From: Candidatus Defluviilinea gracilis
GTDB lineage: Bacteria; Chloroflexota; Anaerolineae; Anaerolineales; Villigracilaceae
Assembly (NCBI GenBank): GCA_016716235.1
Contig: JADJWS010000005.1
Location: forward strand, 1 to 64,000
Length of the DNA stretch: 64,000 bases
Reading direction: 5' to 3'
Shown: positions 15,405-23,490 of the stretch, in pieces
Layout: every line of letters begins with the position of its first letter
How positions within the stretch are numbered: the stretch's first letter is position 1
Program-made: the position numbers and the translations under genes
The notes under the pieces: generated by a model
What the model saw: the letters and a program-made list of their open reading frames with translations, nothing else
The model's database searches: none
Told to the model about the DNA's origin: nothing

Positions 15405-16958
15405 TTAGATCTGTTTTCCGCCAAGCATACTGGTGTAATCTTCGTGGTCGGGGAAGGGATAGACGACAAGCCCGTTCTTGACGACCCTTAATTTCGAGTA
15501 AAACATTGGGTGAATGACGCATTCGTCGTCGTTCGAAATCACCAGCCTGTCTTGCATGGCGTATTCGAAATCCGCCTCGATAATTTTCGATCCTCGGTTC
15601 CTGTTCCTCACCTTTCCCACAATTCCCAATTCTGCCAGCAAGCGGCGGAAACTCGATAGTGAGTAGCCTTCCGCCCACACGTCGGACGTCTTCTTTGCGA
15701 CTTGATCGAGATATTTCCCGTCGAAGATCATGGGGGCGTCGGTGAGCGCCATCACGATCTCAGACACTCGCGGGTAGATCAGGTCGTAGGAATTTAACAC
15801 CTCGTCCGCGAGGTCGTATTCGCATTCGCCGATCGCCTTATTGATCGGAACGCTTGTAAAATCGGGAAATTTTCCGTTGCGAATGGTCTCGCGCGCGATG
15901 TTGTTGCATAGAATGACCAGTTGGCGAGGGCGCATTTGCGTGTGGCGCAAAATATAAGGAAAACTTGCCTCTTCGATCCCTCGCAGGTTGACGACCTTCT
16001 TCCCGAAGAACGGATACCACATCTTGTTCAGGATATCGTCGAAATCATCCCAGTCTACTTTTTTGCTCGGCAGTTTGAACTTGCGCTCCGTCATATAGCG
16101 ATAAAACCGCCATGAGATCAAGCGTATCAAATCTTTTGGACGCCACCTCAAATACAATGGACGCCTGATGAACTTGGTGGTGTTTGTGATGGCGCTTTCT
16201 TTGATATAGGGGAAGATTTCCGCTGACACAAAAGCTTTCACATGGATGCCTTTGTTCGCGTACGCGATGTTGAAGCTATTGGCGCACTGAACCAACGACG
16301 CCGTGACGATCATCATTGCCGCGTTGCCGCGGTCGTAGCGCTCAAAGGTGTCAATGGCGATGATGATCGGTTCTCTGCGGGTGTATTCCAAAGCCCTTTC
16401 TTTCGCTTTGTTGAACACTGGGTCGGCTAGCGTTTCTGATAACGCCCCCATGACCCTCCCGTCATCACCCACGTATTTTGAAAGAAGTCCATTCACGATC
16501 TCGGAGATGATGCGAGTCGATTTTATCTTTTTGCCCGAAACGACCGCCGCGTTCCGGATGGCGGTATCTTGCTCGGCGTATTGATTGAAGATGATGGACC
16601 AGATCAAATATTCCCAGATTTTCCGAACGTCGTTGACCGCCAGGTCGGGCGACAGATACGCGCTGTTTGCGATCTTCTGTAAAATACTCTGGTAAATTTC
16701 AGGCTCGTCCACGTCTACGCTGCGAGCGTTTTTATAGCGTTTTTGAAAATTGAAATATTGGGTCAGCGATGTTTTTCCCGATCCTCGCCGACCCACGATC
16801 AGATAGGTGTCCGCGTCGAGCGCTTCTTGATTAAAGCGGCTTTCTTCATAGAAATAATCGGGGTACTTCTCTCGCAGAACCTCAAGTTCGTGTTCGCACG
16901 ATTCCTCGCCGAAAGGATATTGAAAGCCGATATCTAGGCTTGTTTCGATTGCTTCCAT
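15405..16958 (-). CDS. P-loop ATPase, resembling the Sll1717 family
   Basis: A 517-residue protein with Walker A VGRRGSGKTSL near residue 55 and a Walker B-like IIIAIDTFER segment. An MRPRQLVILCNNIARE segment follows, as in sensor or lid regions of STAND/KAP-like ATPases, and the C-terminal half looks like a winged-helix domain (SSFRRLLAELGIVGKVRNR). No membrane segment or nuclease domain is visible. ATG 16958 is preceded by GAGGAG at ideal spacing. The family occurs in stress or defence contexts, but there is no partner effector here, so no function is assigned. Confidence 0.65.
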   Translation of the reverse strand: MEAIETSLDIGFQYPFGEESCEHELEVLREKYPDYFYEESRFNQEALDADTYLIVGRRGSGKTSLTQYFNFQKRYKNARSVDVDEPEIYQSILQKIANSAYLSPDLAVNDVRKIWEYLIWSIIFNQYAEQDTAIRNAAVVSGKKIKSTRIISEIVNGLLSKYVGDDGRVMGALSETLADPVFNKAKERALEYTRREPIIIAIDTFERYDRGNAAMMIVTASLVQCANSFNIAYANKGIHVKAFVSAEIFPYIKESAITNTTKFIRRPLYLRWRPKDLIRLISWRFYRYMTERKFKLPSKKVDWDDFDDILNKMWYPFFGKKVVNLRGIEEASFPYILRHTQMRPRQLVILCNNIARETIRNGKFPDFTSVPINKAIGECEYDLADEVLNSYDLIYPRVSEIVMALTDAPMIFDGKYLDQVAKKTSDVWAEGYSLSSFRRLLAELGIVGKVRNRNRGSKIIEADFEYAMQDRLVISNDDECVIHPMFYSKLRVVKNGLVVYPFPDHEDYTSMLGGKQI

Positions 16959-16985
16959 GCTACACTCCTCGCTGGTTTGAGTATA

Positions 16986-17340
16986 CGCGAAGGAGAGACC
17001 CGGCGCAACGGTGAGTAATCGAGTCGGCATGGCTTCTCAAAATCCAAACTTTTTCAACGCGAATTGCGCCAATTGGCGAATAACGCGAATACTTCTTTAA
17101 AAATTGGCGAAATTCGCCCATTCGCGGCATTCGCGTTCCGTGGGTTTGGTTTTGTCAAGCGACTTTGAGAAAACCCTGATCGAGTCGGTGTGACCGCAAC
17201 AAGGGAAAACGCCATCCGGCGCAGTTACCGACGCAGAGTTATGAAGTCGATCCATTTGCTTCTTCTCCGTAACTCTGCGTCTCTTGGACAATGGATTTTG
17301 CGCTTTTGACGCTAAGACCATATTCCAACACTCAAGTGTC
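16986..17340. other. Gene-free gap with repeat-like phrases
   Basis: About 350 bp between the P-loop ATPase start and the mgtE end. It contains phrases such as cgcagagttatgaagtcgat mirrored by ccgtaactctgcgtctcttgg (17230-17285), which resemble widely dispersed intergenic repeats (compare 24400-24475), and aattggcgaataacgcgaat phrases at 17050-17130. No gene is seen. Confidence 0.5.
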
Positions 17341-17343
17341 CCT

Positions 17344-18723
17344 TTACAGCAACGTGCCGCGTAAAACGATCGAGGCGACTGAAAAATAGATGATCAGCCC
17401 GGAGACGTCCACGAGTGTGGCAACGAATGGCGCGGACGATGCGGCGGGGTCGAGCCCGATGCGGCGCAGGAGGAACGGAAGCATGGAGCCAGCGAGACTG
17501 CCCCACAAGACGATCCCGATCAGCGCAATGCCGACGGTCAGAGCGACGAGGAACCAATGCTCGCCGTATGAGCCAAATAATTTTGCCCAAAGCGTGATGC
17601 GGATGAAGCCGATCGTTCCAAGAATCGCTCCAAGCGATAAGCCCGAAAGAATCTCGCGGCGCATGACGCGCCACCAATCTTTTAGTTTGACTTCGCCCAG
17701 CGCCATGGCGCGGATGATCAGCGTGGAGGCTTGCGAGCCTGAATTGCCGCCGCTTGAAATGACGAGCGGAACAAAGATGGAAAGGACGACCGCCTTCGCA
17801 ATTTCGTTTTCATACCTGCCCATGGCGGTGGCGGTGAGCATTTCGCTCAAGAATAGAATGACCAGCCATGTTGCCCGTTTCCGCACCATTGTTGGGATGC
17901 CGATCTCAAGGTACGGTTCATCGAGCGCTTCGGAACCGCCGATCTTGTGGATGTCTTCTGTTGCCTCTTCTTCGGCTACATCGAGGATGTCGTCTACTGT
18001 GACGACCCCGATCAAGACCCCGTCTTGATCGGTCACGGGCAAAGCGTTGAGGTCGGCGTCTTTGAACGTCTCCACTGCCATCTCGCGGTCGTCTGTCGCT
18101 TTCAGTGAGATGAAACGCGAATCCATGAGGTCTGAGATGCGCGTCTTCGGCTTGGCAAGCAGGATCTGCCGGATGCGCAGGTCGTCTACCAGTTTGCCTT
18201 TCCGATCGATCACGTAGACCACGCTCATCGTTTCGCTGTCCATTCCGTAACGGCGGATGTGGTCGAGCGCGTATGAGACGGTCCATTGGGGGCGGACGCG
18301 AACGAAGTGCGGCGACATCAGGCGTCCTACTGTGTTTTCTTTGTAGCCGAGGAAATGCGACGCTCGCGCTCGTTCTTCCGGCGCAAGCAGACTGAGCAGT
18401 TGCTGGGTTGCGGGGGCGGGAAGTTCTTCGAGCAGGGATGTGCGGTCATCGTCCGACATGTCGTTCAAAATGCTGGCGGCATCGTCGTGCGCCATCGCCT
18501 TCAGCAATTCCGCTTGGCGTTCGCCGGGCAGATACGCGAAGACCTTCGCCGCTTGTTCGCGCGGCAGAACGCGGAAGAGAACCGCCTCTTTCTGAGCCGA
18601 CAACGGCTCCATCAGACTGGCGATGTCTCGAGCTCTCCAGTTCATCGTCTGCTTGCGCAGGGACGCGAAATCGCGCGCCTCGATCAAGGCTTCAAGGTTT
18701 ACGCTTTTCATTTCTGCATTCAT
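17344..18723 (-). CDS. mgtE: Magnesium transporter MgtE
   Basis: A Mg2+ channel/transporter of the inner membrane. The 459 residues show an N-terminal MgtE_N superhelical domain (about 25-125), a CBS pair that senses cytosolic Mg2+ (about 130-255; VVYVIDRKGKLVDDL, ALPVTDQDGVLIGVVTVDDI) and five transmembrane helices from about 275 (ISSGGNSGSQASTLIIRAMALGE is the pore signature region). ATG 18723 is preceded by GGAGG. A 255-nt leader with a terminator hairpin directly upstream suggests attenuation control. Confidence 0.97.
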   Translation of the reverse strand: MNAEMKSVNLEALIEARDFASLRKQTMNWRARDIASLMEPLSAQKEAVLFRVLPREQAAKVFAYLPGERQAELLKAMAHDDAASILNDMSDDDRTSLLEELPAPATQQLLSLLAPEERARASHFLGYKENTVGRLMSPHFVRVRPQWTVSYALDHIRRYGMDSETMSVVYVIDRKGKLVDDLRIRQILLAKPKTRISDLMDSRFISLKATDDREMAVETFKDADLNALPVTDQDGVLIGVVTVDDILDVAEEEATEDIHKIGGSEALDEPYLEIGIPTMVRKRATWLVILFLSEMLTATAMGRYENEIAKAVVLSIFVPLVISSGGNSGSQASTLIIRAMALGEVKLKDWWRVMRREILSGLSLGAILGTIGFIRITLWAKLFGSYGEHWFLVALTVGIALIGIVLWGSLAGSMLPFLLRRIGLDPAASSAPFVATLVDVSGLIIYFSVASIVLRGTLL

Positions 18724-18741
18724 ACATACACCTCCATGGTT

Positions 18742-18777
18742 AAAATAAAAACCACCTTGGAAATTCTCCGAAGGTGG
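18742..18777 (-). terminator. Intrinsic terminator within the mgtE leader
   Basis: The 7-bp GC-rich stem is extended by GGA/TCC with one bulged base and followed by a U-rich tail. It lies on the same strand as mgtE and upstream of it, so it must be bypassed for mgtE expression. Confidence 0.75.
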
Positions 18778-18979
18778 CGAAGGTTCACGCGATGGCGGGC
18801 AGTTCGATCAAGCGCGGCATAAGAAAAGACACGGCGCGTCGATACAGCCCGGCGGAATCGGTAAAAATCGCGGTTCGGAGAGTTTTAAGCGCAAGAGAGT
18901 TGGGCGCCGTAAAGGAACATCGGCATCCAAGGCGGTCTCTTCCTTTCTTTGTACGCTGTGAAATAGGTTCGTCATAACT
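18742..18979 (-). promoter_or_regulatory. mgtE leader with intrinsic terminator; possible riboswitch or leader-peptide attenuator
   Basis: On the mgtE strand, CCACCTT pairs with AAGGTGG (18777-18752) and is followed by TTTTTATTTT (18751-18742), only about 20 nt before mgtE's ribosome-binding site. A terminator in that place on the coding strand implies conditional read-through. Upstream, a 55-codon frame starts at ATG 18975 and includes acidic and Pro-rich stretches (LKLSEPRFLPIPPG), loosely reminiscent of Mg-sensing leader peptides. I could not align the leader convincingly to the M-box riboswitch consensus. Confidence 0.6.
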
Positions 18980-18985
18980 TGCTGG

Positions 18986-19015
18986 GTTATACTCCCGCGC
19001 TCGTTTGTTCGTCAA
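18986..19015 (-). promoter_or_regulatory. Likely mgtE promoter
   Basis: On the minus strand TTGACG (19015-19010) and TATAAC (18991-18986) are separated by 18 bp. This places the transcription start near 18979, giving a leader of about 255 nt before mgtE. Confidence 0.6.
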
Positions 19016-19036
19016 GGGGAGAAGATGTCAATTTAA

Positions 19037-19573
19037 TTATGAGTTCACAGGCGGCAGATACTTCTCGCGCAAACTTTCCATATGATGGTCCACGTGACCG
19101 ACCAGCATATAGATCAACGCCCGCGCGCTGACGGGGTATCCGCTGGCGGCGCCGACTCGCAGCGCGGCTTCGTCGCTCATGTTTTGGATCGCCAGAATGT
19201 TGGCGCGGCGCAGATGTTCGAACTCTTGAATTAAATCTTTGATCGGGTGCGAATCAAACCCCGCCTCGCGGACATAATCATTTTGCTCGAAGCCTGGGAG
19301 CGGAGTTGCATCATTTCGTGAGACGCGCAAGAGTCGGTACGAAAAGACGCGCTCCACATCGTTGAGATGTCCCATCACTTCTTTGATGGCCCATTCGTTT
19401 GGCGCGTCGCGGAAGAGGGCTTGTTCATCCGAAAGATTCCCAAGCGCGGAGTTGATCTCGTCAATTTGTTGTGAAAGCGCGGTGAGCACATCGCCTTTTG
19501 ATGCGGCGCGTTGTACATAACCCGCATAGAATTCGGCGTATTCGTCTGAGTTGGGGGATGGGAGTTTGTTCAT
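19037..19573 (-). CDS. DinB-like (YfiT/DUF664-type) putative metalloenzyme
   Basis: A 178-residue helical protein with the DinB-fold metal ligands in their usual places: His in IKEVMGHLNDVERVFSYR and the HVDHHMESLREKYL segment near the C-terminus. Members of this superfamily are four-helix bundles that bind a divalent metal, and some act as thiol transferases. The substrate is unknown. It is a single gene on the minus strand, with an 83-residue-long N-terminal helix region of normal length. Confidence 0.8.
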   Translation of the reverse strand: MNKLPSPNSDEYAEFYAGYVQRAASKGDVLTALSQQIDEINSALGNLSDEQALFRDAPNEWAIKEVMGHLNDVERVFSYRLLRVSRNDATPLPGFEQNDYVREAGFDSHPIKDLIQEFEHLRRANILAIQNMSDEAALRVGAASGYPVSARALIYMLVGHVDHHMESLREKYLPPVNS

Positions 19574-19620
19574 GTGAAGTCCTTTGTTGGATTATAGTCC
19601 ATTGGTTTTATAATCGTGGC

Positions 19621-20154
19621 ATGAAAGACGTCATTGCACAAATAATCGCTGATCCCCGCTATCAGAAGAACATCGAATTTGGCGAACCGCGTTCGGGTCA
19701 TCCCGAAGGCAAGGTCAAATTTCATATAGCCGAGTTGGAAGCGAACCTTGAAAAACTCGCGCCGCGAATTTCGGATGAGCAATATTGGAAACTGAAATTC
19801 CTCATCCATGTTCACGACACTTTCAAAGCAGAAGCCATGCCCGACTCGCCGATCTCCAGCCCGAACAGTCATGCCTCCCTCGCTCGAAAATTCGCCTCCG
19901 AATTCACCGAAGATGCTGATTTGCTAAATATGATTCAATTCCATGATGTGAATTTTTCATTATGGAAGCAATTTTCCGCAACAGGTTCCTATGATATGGA
20001 GCGGTTTCAGTCTCTGTTGGAAACGATCAAGGATTGGGATTTATTCTTGATGTTTCTTGTCCTCGATGGCGGCACAAAGGGAAAAGATCCAAACAAAGTG
20101 GCATGGTTCATTGGTGAAGTAAAAAAGTATAAAGAAATAACGGAGTTTGAATGA
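19621..20154 (+). CDS. HD-domain-like protein
   Basis: A 177-residue soluble protein. His and Asp pairs are arranged as in HD metal phosphohydrolases (GKVKFHIAELEANLEKL, LKFLIHVHDTFK, IQFHDVNFSLW). ATG 19621 (MKDVIAQIIADPRYQ) is chosen because upstream codons overlap the divergent DinB-like gene. Its stop overlaps the start of the next gene by four bases, so the two are translationally coupled. No substrate is known. Confidence 0.6.
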   Translation: MKDVIAQIIADPRYQKNIEFGEPRSGHPEGKVKFHIAELEANLEKLAPRISDEQYWKLKFLIHVHDTFKAEAMPDSPISSPNSHASLARKFASEFTEDADLLNMIQFHDVNFSLWKQFSATGSYDMERFQSLLETIKDWDLFLMFLVLDGGTKGKDPNKVAWFIGEVKKYKEITEFE

Positions 20155-20741
20155 AAGTCGATTATCCAACTTTACCTTTCGCAAACAAAAAGAAATGGGC
20201 AGACTGGCTCGCCAAACAGCACGGCAAGTCTGTGGGCGTATGGCTGAAACTGGCGAAAAAGGATTCTGGTATCGCCACCGTGACGTATGACGAAGCGGTG
20301 GAGTCCGCGTTGTGCTATGGCTGGATTGACGGACAAAAGAAAGGTTTTGACGACAAGTATTGGCTTCAGAAATTCACACCACGCGGACCGAAAAGTATCT
20401 GGTCGAAGATCAACACGGAGAAAGTGGAACGTCTGATCAAAAGTGGTGAAATGAAACCTGCGGGACTCAAAGCAATTGAAGCCGCTAAAAAAGATGGGCG
20501 TTGGGCGCAAGCTTATGACTCGCAGAAAAATATTTCAGTCCCTAAAGATTTTGAATCTGCGTTGAATAAGAATAAAAAAGCCAAGGCTTTCTTTGATACC
20601 TTGAAAAGTTCTGAAAGATATTCGTTTCTATTCAGAATTCACACAGCAAAGAAAGCAGAGACGCGCGCGAAACTCATTCGAAAGTTCGTTGAAATGCTTG
20701 AAAAGAACGAGAAGGTTTACTTGTTCAAGCCTTCCACTTGA
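20151..20741 (+). CDS. YdeI/OmpD-associated family protein (copy 1)
   Basis: A 196-residue protein with the family blocks VWLKLAKKDSGIATVTYDEA, ALCYGWIDGQKKGFDDKYW and FTPRGPKSIWSKINTEKVER. The family is described as YdeI/OmpD-associated or bacteriocin-protection, and its molecular role is not established. It overlaps the HD-like gene (ATGA). The RpiB-like gene follows 32 bp later, so it may share the microcompartment transcript. A second paralogue lies at 23760-24323 on the other strand, bracketing the locus. Confidence 0.82.
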   Translation: MKVDYPTLPFANKKKWADWLAKQHGKSVGVWLKLAKKDSGIATVTYDEAVESALCYGWIDGQKKGFDDKYWLQKFTPRGPKSIWSKINTEKVERLIKSGEMKPAGLKAIEAAKKDGRWAQAYDSQKNISVPKDFESALNKNKKAKAFFDTLKSSERYSFLFRIHTAKKAETRAKLIRKFVEMLEKNEKVYLFKPST

Positions 20742-20773
20742 CGCATCCCCTCAACAAGAAGATAATCAACCTC

Positions 20774-21322
20774 ATGGACGACAACGAAATCCGACAGATC
20801 GTGCAGAACGTGGTCAGGAAGATGACTGACACGCCTCAAACCGACCCTCAGCCTGCCTCGCCCGTAGGAAAGCGGATCGTCGCCCTCGGCGCCGATCACG
20901 GCGGATTCGAGTTGAAGGGAATCCTCAAAACCGAAATCGAGTCGCTTGGCTTCGTTGTCATGGATGTTGGCACGAACAGCAAAGAGCCAGTGGACTATCC
21001 CGACTTCGCCCATTCCGTCGCGCAGATGGTAGGGACGGGTCGCGCGTGGCGCGGGATTATGATTGACGGCGCGGGCATCGGCAGTTGCATCGTGGCGAAC
21101 AAAGTACCCAACGTCCGCGCAGGGATGGCGTATGATGTTTCGTCCGCATCCAACAGCCGTGAGCACAACGACACGAACGTGCTGACCCTCGGCGCGGGCT
21201 TGATCGGGGTCAATCTGGCGAAGCAGATCGTCAAAGTCTGGCTCACTACCGATTTCGGCGGCGACCGTCACACAAAGCGCGTGGATAAGATAAAATCGGT
21301 GGAGAAGATGTATCTGAAGTGA
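20774..21322 (+). CDS. rpiB: RpiB/LacA-family sugar-phosphate isomerase with microcompartment targeting helix
   Basis: The core is an RpiB/LacA/LacB isomerase (ALGADHGGFELK at residue 38; SREHNDTNVLTLGAG). The usual catalytic Cys in the G-x-x-x-C-G-x-G-x-G loop is Asp here (GIMIDGAGIG). ATG 20774 gives a 182-residue protein whose first 17 residues (MDDNEIRQIVQNVVRKM) form an amphipathic helix, followed by a Pro-rich linker. This is the form of an encapsulation peptide that docks cargo inside microcompartments. A TTG at 20738 is an alternative start. DeoC and three shell pentamer genes follow. Confidence 0.85.
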   Translation: MDDNEIRQIVQNVVRKMTDTPQTDPQPASPVGKRIVALGADHGGFELKGILKTEIESLGFVVMDVGTNSKEPVDYPDFAHSVAQMVGTGRAWRGIMIDGAGIGSCIVANKVPNVRAGMAYDVSSASNSREHNDTNVLTLGAGLIGVNLAKQIVKVWLTTDFGGDRHTKRVDKIKSVEKMYLK

Positions 21323-21332
21323 TGTTTGCGTA

Positions 21333-21392
21333 GCGGGGTTTCCCCGCCCAAATATTTTGAATCAAACAAATGGGGCGAGATGACCTCGCCCC
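21333..21392. repeat. Two GC-rich hairpins between rpiB and deoC
   Basis: GCGGGG/CCCCGC (21333-21347, 3-nt loop) and GGGGCGAG/CTCGCCCC (21372-21392, 5-nt loop) fill the 83-bp gap. Neither has a T-run, so they may tune mRNA stability within the operon. Confidence 0.75.
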
Positions 21393-21405
21393 TACAAGAC
21401 CAACC

Positions 21406-22338
21406 ATGACAAAACCCGACCCAAAACTTGTTGAACAACTCGTAGAAATCATCACGCATGAAGTGCTTGCCGCGATGATGGAAGATGAAACGCGCGCCAG
21501 CAACTCTGAAGCCTATCACTGCAAATTCGATTGCGCGGATGGACTTTGCGTGCGCCTGTGTTTCGATCATGTGGGCAACGTCGTCAAAGCGGGGGCTGAG
21601 AGAGTCTCGTCTACGCTGGGAGCGATTCCGCAGGAACAGGCTATCGCAGGGATGATTGACCACACACTGCTCAAGCCTGATGCCACGCAACAAGAAATCG
21701 CTCAACTTTGTTATGAGGCGCGGAAGTACGGATTCGCATCCGTGTGCGTGAACCCGACATGGGTGAGTCTGTGCGCGGAACTCCTCAAGGGTTCGGATGT
21801 CAAAGTCTGCACCGTGATCGGTTTTCCGCTCGGCGCGACATCGTCTGAATCAAAAGCGTTTGAAACCGAGACAGCCATCAAGCAGGGCGCGACGGAGATT
21901 GACATGGTGATCAACGTCGGCGCATTGAAGGCGCGTGATATTGAAACGGTTGCGCGAGATATTCGCGGCGTGGTCAAAGCGGCGCACTCGCATGGCGTGA
22001 TCGTCAAAGTGATCATCGAAACGGTATTGTTGACCGATGAAGAAAAAACCATCGCGAGCCTCACGTCGAAAGAAGCGGGCGCGGACTTTGTCAAAACGTC
22101 TACGGGATTCGCGGGCGGCGGCGCGACTGTCCACGATGTGGAGTTGATGCGCAAGGCGGTCGGTCCGCAGATGGGCGTGAAGGCGTCGGGCGGAGTCCGC
22201 ACGTTTGAAGACGCGCAGAGTATGATCCAAGCGGGCGCAACACGCATCGGCGCGTCGGCGGGGGTGAAGATCATTCAAGGTCCGAGCGACCAAGTTGAAG
22301 GGAAGAAAGAAGCGAGCTCTTCATCCGCAAAATATTAA
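21406..22338 (+). CDS. deoC: Deoxyribose-phosphate aldolase with N-terminal extension (microcompartment cargo)
   Basis: DERA cleaves 2-deoxyribose-5-phosphate to acetaldehyde and glyceraldehyde-3-phosphate. The aldolase core begins near residue 76 (IAGMIDHTLLKPDA). The Schiff-base Lys is K230 (FVKTSTGFAGGGAT) and the second active-site Lys is K259 (GVKASGG). The first 75 residues are absent from ordinary DeoC. They start with an amphipathic helix (LVEQLVEIITHEVLAAMMED), an encapsulation-peptide-like feature, followed by a Cys-containing segment (YHCKFDCADGLCVRLCFD). A Ser-rich C-terminal tail is also unusual. The RpiB-like and EutN genes around it support a microcompartment role. Confidence 0.92.
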   Translation: MTKPDPKLVEQLVEIITHEVLAAMMEDETRASNSEAYHCKFDCADGLCVRLCFDHVGNVVKAGAERVSSTLGAIPQEQAIAGMIDHTLLKPDATQQEIAQLCYEARKYGFASVCVNPTWVSLCAELLKGSDVKVCTVIGFPLGATSSESKAFETETAIKQGATEIDMVINVGALKARDIETVARDIRGVVKAAHSHGVIVKVIIETVLLTDEEKTIASLTSKEAGADFVKTSTGFAGGGATVHDVELMRKAVGPQMGVKASGGVRTFEDAQSMIQAGATRIGASAGVKIIQGPSDQVEGKKEASSSSAKY

Positions 22339-22342
22339 TAAC

Positions 22343-22395
22343 CGTCCCGCAGGTTTGCACGAGTCGCATGATCGCTCGATGAATCCTGCGGGACG
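22343..22395 (+). repeat. Inverted repeat between deoC and the first EutN gene
   Basis: CGTCCCGCAGG (22343-22353) pairs perfectly with CCTGCGGGACG (22385-22395) across a 31-nt loop. It sits 18 bp before the EutN start and may modulate shell-protein translation or mRNA stability. Confidence 0.7.
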
Positions 22396-22412
22396 TTTGA
22401 ATGAGGTAAATC

Positions 22413-22703
22413 ATGCTCATCGCAAAAGTGATCGGCACAACGGTATCCACCATCAAAGACGAAAAATTGCACGGGCGCAAATTGCTCATCCTGCGGCAGT
22501 CCGACGAAACGGGCGCGGTGTCGGGCAAGCCGTATGTGGCTGTCGACACGGTGGACGCGGGCGTCGGCGATCTGGTGCTCACCGCGTCGGGCTCGTCGGC
22601 GCGGCAAACGAACATCACAAAAGACACGCCAGTGGACGCGGTCATCATGGCGATCATTGATACGCTCGAAGCCGATGGAAAAATTACGTTTCGAAAATCA
22701 TGA
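22413..22703 (+). CDS. EutN/CcmL-family microcompartment vertex protein (1)
   Basis: A 96-residue BMC-P protein that forms pentamers capping the vertices of a microcompartment shell. The family pattern is clear: MLIAKVIGTTVSTIKDEKL, GRKLLILRQ, VAVDTVDAGVGDLVLTASG and DAVIMAIID. GAGG lies upstream of the start. Its stop overlaps the next start by four bases. Three such genes lie in this locus, but no hexamer (BMC-H) or trimer (BMC-T) gene is present in the window. Confidence 0.93.
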   Translation: MLIAKVIGTTVSTIKDEKLHGRKLLILRQSDETGAVSGKPYVAVDTVDAGVGDLVLTASGSSARQTNITKDTPVDAVIMAIIDTLEADGKITFRKS

Positions 22704-23119
22704 AAAAATTTTATACCGATAAAGATATCGAAGAACTTTTTCACAACGGCGTCAAGTCTTTGCAAATCAATGACGACGTTGTGTTGACCGATCTCGCCTT
22801 TGAGAAAGCGCGGGCATTGGGATTGCTCGTGGATGATTCTCCGCCCGCCGCGCCTGTGCGACCTTATTTATCGGATGTGAAGCCGCGTCCTTCGACGGGG
22901 AAATCTGATTCAGTTTCTTCGGCATTTCACCCTCTCCCCTCGGGAGAGGGCAGGGGTGAGGGCGCCCTCACCCCTAACCCCTCTCCCTCAAGGGAGAGGA
23001 AAGTTGAGTTGGAAAAACGCATCCGCGAAAAAGTTTTTGCAAAACTTGGGAATCAAGTGGACGCGGGGTTGCTCGACGCCATCATCAAACGCACACTCAA
23101 AGCGACGGGGATGAAGTAA
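22700..23119 (+). CDS. Microcompartment-associated protein with an in-frame palindromic element
   Basis: A 139-residue protein of unknown function lying between shell-protein genes. The N-terminal 45 residues (KFYTDKDIEELFHNGVKSLQ and DDVVLTDLAFEKARALGLLV) resemble a small domain found at the start of several microcompartment-associated enzymes. The C-terminus (LEKRIREKVFAKLG, then LLDAIIKRTLKATG) is an amphipathic helix like a targeting peptide. Residues of about 77-100 are encoded by a 70-bp palindromic repeat inserted without breaking the frame. It overlaps the upstream gene by four bases. Confidence 0.7.
   Translation: MKKFYTDKDIEELFHNGVKSLQINDDVVLTDLAFEKARALGLLVDDSPPAAPVRPYLSDVKPRPSTGKSDSVSSAFHPLPSGEGRGEGALTPNPSPSRERKVELEKRIREKVFAKLGNQVDAGLLDAIIKRTLKATGMK
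22930..22999. repeat. 70-bp palindromic element inside a coding region
   Basis: Three perfect hairpins in a row: CCCTCTCCC/GGGAGAGGG (22930-22950), GGGGTGAGGGC/GCCCTCACCCC (22953-22974) and CCTCTCCCT/AGGGAGAGG (22980-22999). The sequence type (CCCTCTCCC...GGGGTGAGGG) is a dispersed intergenic repeat in many bacterial genomes. Here it is translated in frame. Confidence 0.88.
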
Positions 23120-23121
23120 TC

Positions 23122-23442
23122 ATGTTATTCGGACGAGTCAAAGGCAACGCGGTTTGCACGATCAAATATCCCAACATCGAGGGCGTGAAGTTGCTCGTTG
23201 TCCAGCCGTTGAACAAGCGACTCGAACCCATCGGCGTCTTGCAAGTTGCCGCGGACGTTGTCCACGCGGGCGTGGGCGATCTGTGTGTGATGGTCCGTTC
23301 GCGTGAAGCCGCACTCGCCATGAGAGATGAAAAGTTCGTGCCGATTGACTTGGCGTTGGTTGGCATCGTGGATGAATTGGAAGTGAAGCCCGATGGTGAG
23401 TTTGAATACACACTGAAGGTTGGTCAAAGCAAGTTCACGTAA
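23122..23442 (+). CDS. EutN/CcmL-family microcompartment vertex protein (2)
   Basis: A 106-residue BMC-P pentamer protein (MLFGRVKGNAVCTIKYPNIE, KLLVVQPLNK, VHAGVGDLCVMVRSREAALA, IDLALVGIVDEL). It begins two bases after the stop of the accessory gene, so it belongs to the same transcript. It differs enough from the other two EutN proteins to suggest distinct vertex types or roles. Confidence 0.93.
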   Translation: MLFGRVKGNAVCTIKYPNIEGVKLLVVQPLNKRLEPIGVLQVAADVVHAGVGDLCVMVRSREAALAMRDEKFVPIDLALVGIVDELEVKPDGEFEYTLKVGQSKFT

Positions 23443-23490
23443 GATTTTCACCACAAAGGACACGAAGAACACAAAGGAAAAAGCAAGGAA

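Noticed and set aside
15405..16958. Two-gene antiphage system formed by the P-loop ATPase and the DUF2785 protein
   Set aside because: No nuclease or toxin domain is visible, neither protein belongs to a known defence pair, and the neighbours are housekeeping genes.
18742..18979. M-box Mg riboswitch upstream of mgtE
   Set aside because: The 5' M-box core (GGTGAGGCTCCT-like) is missing and only a short stretch resembles the 3' part. I kept it as an unassigned attenuator.
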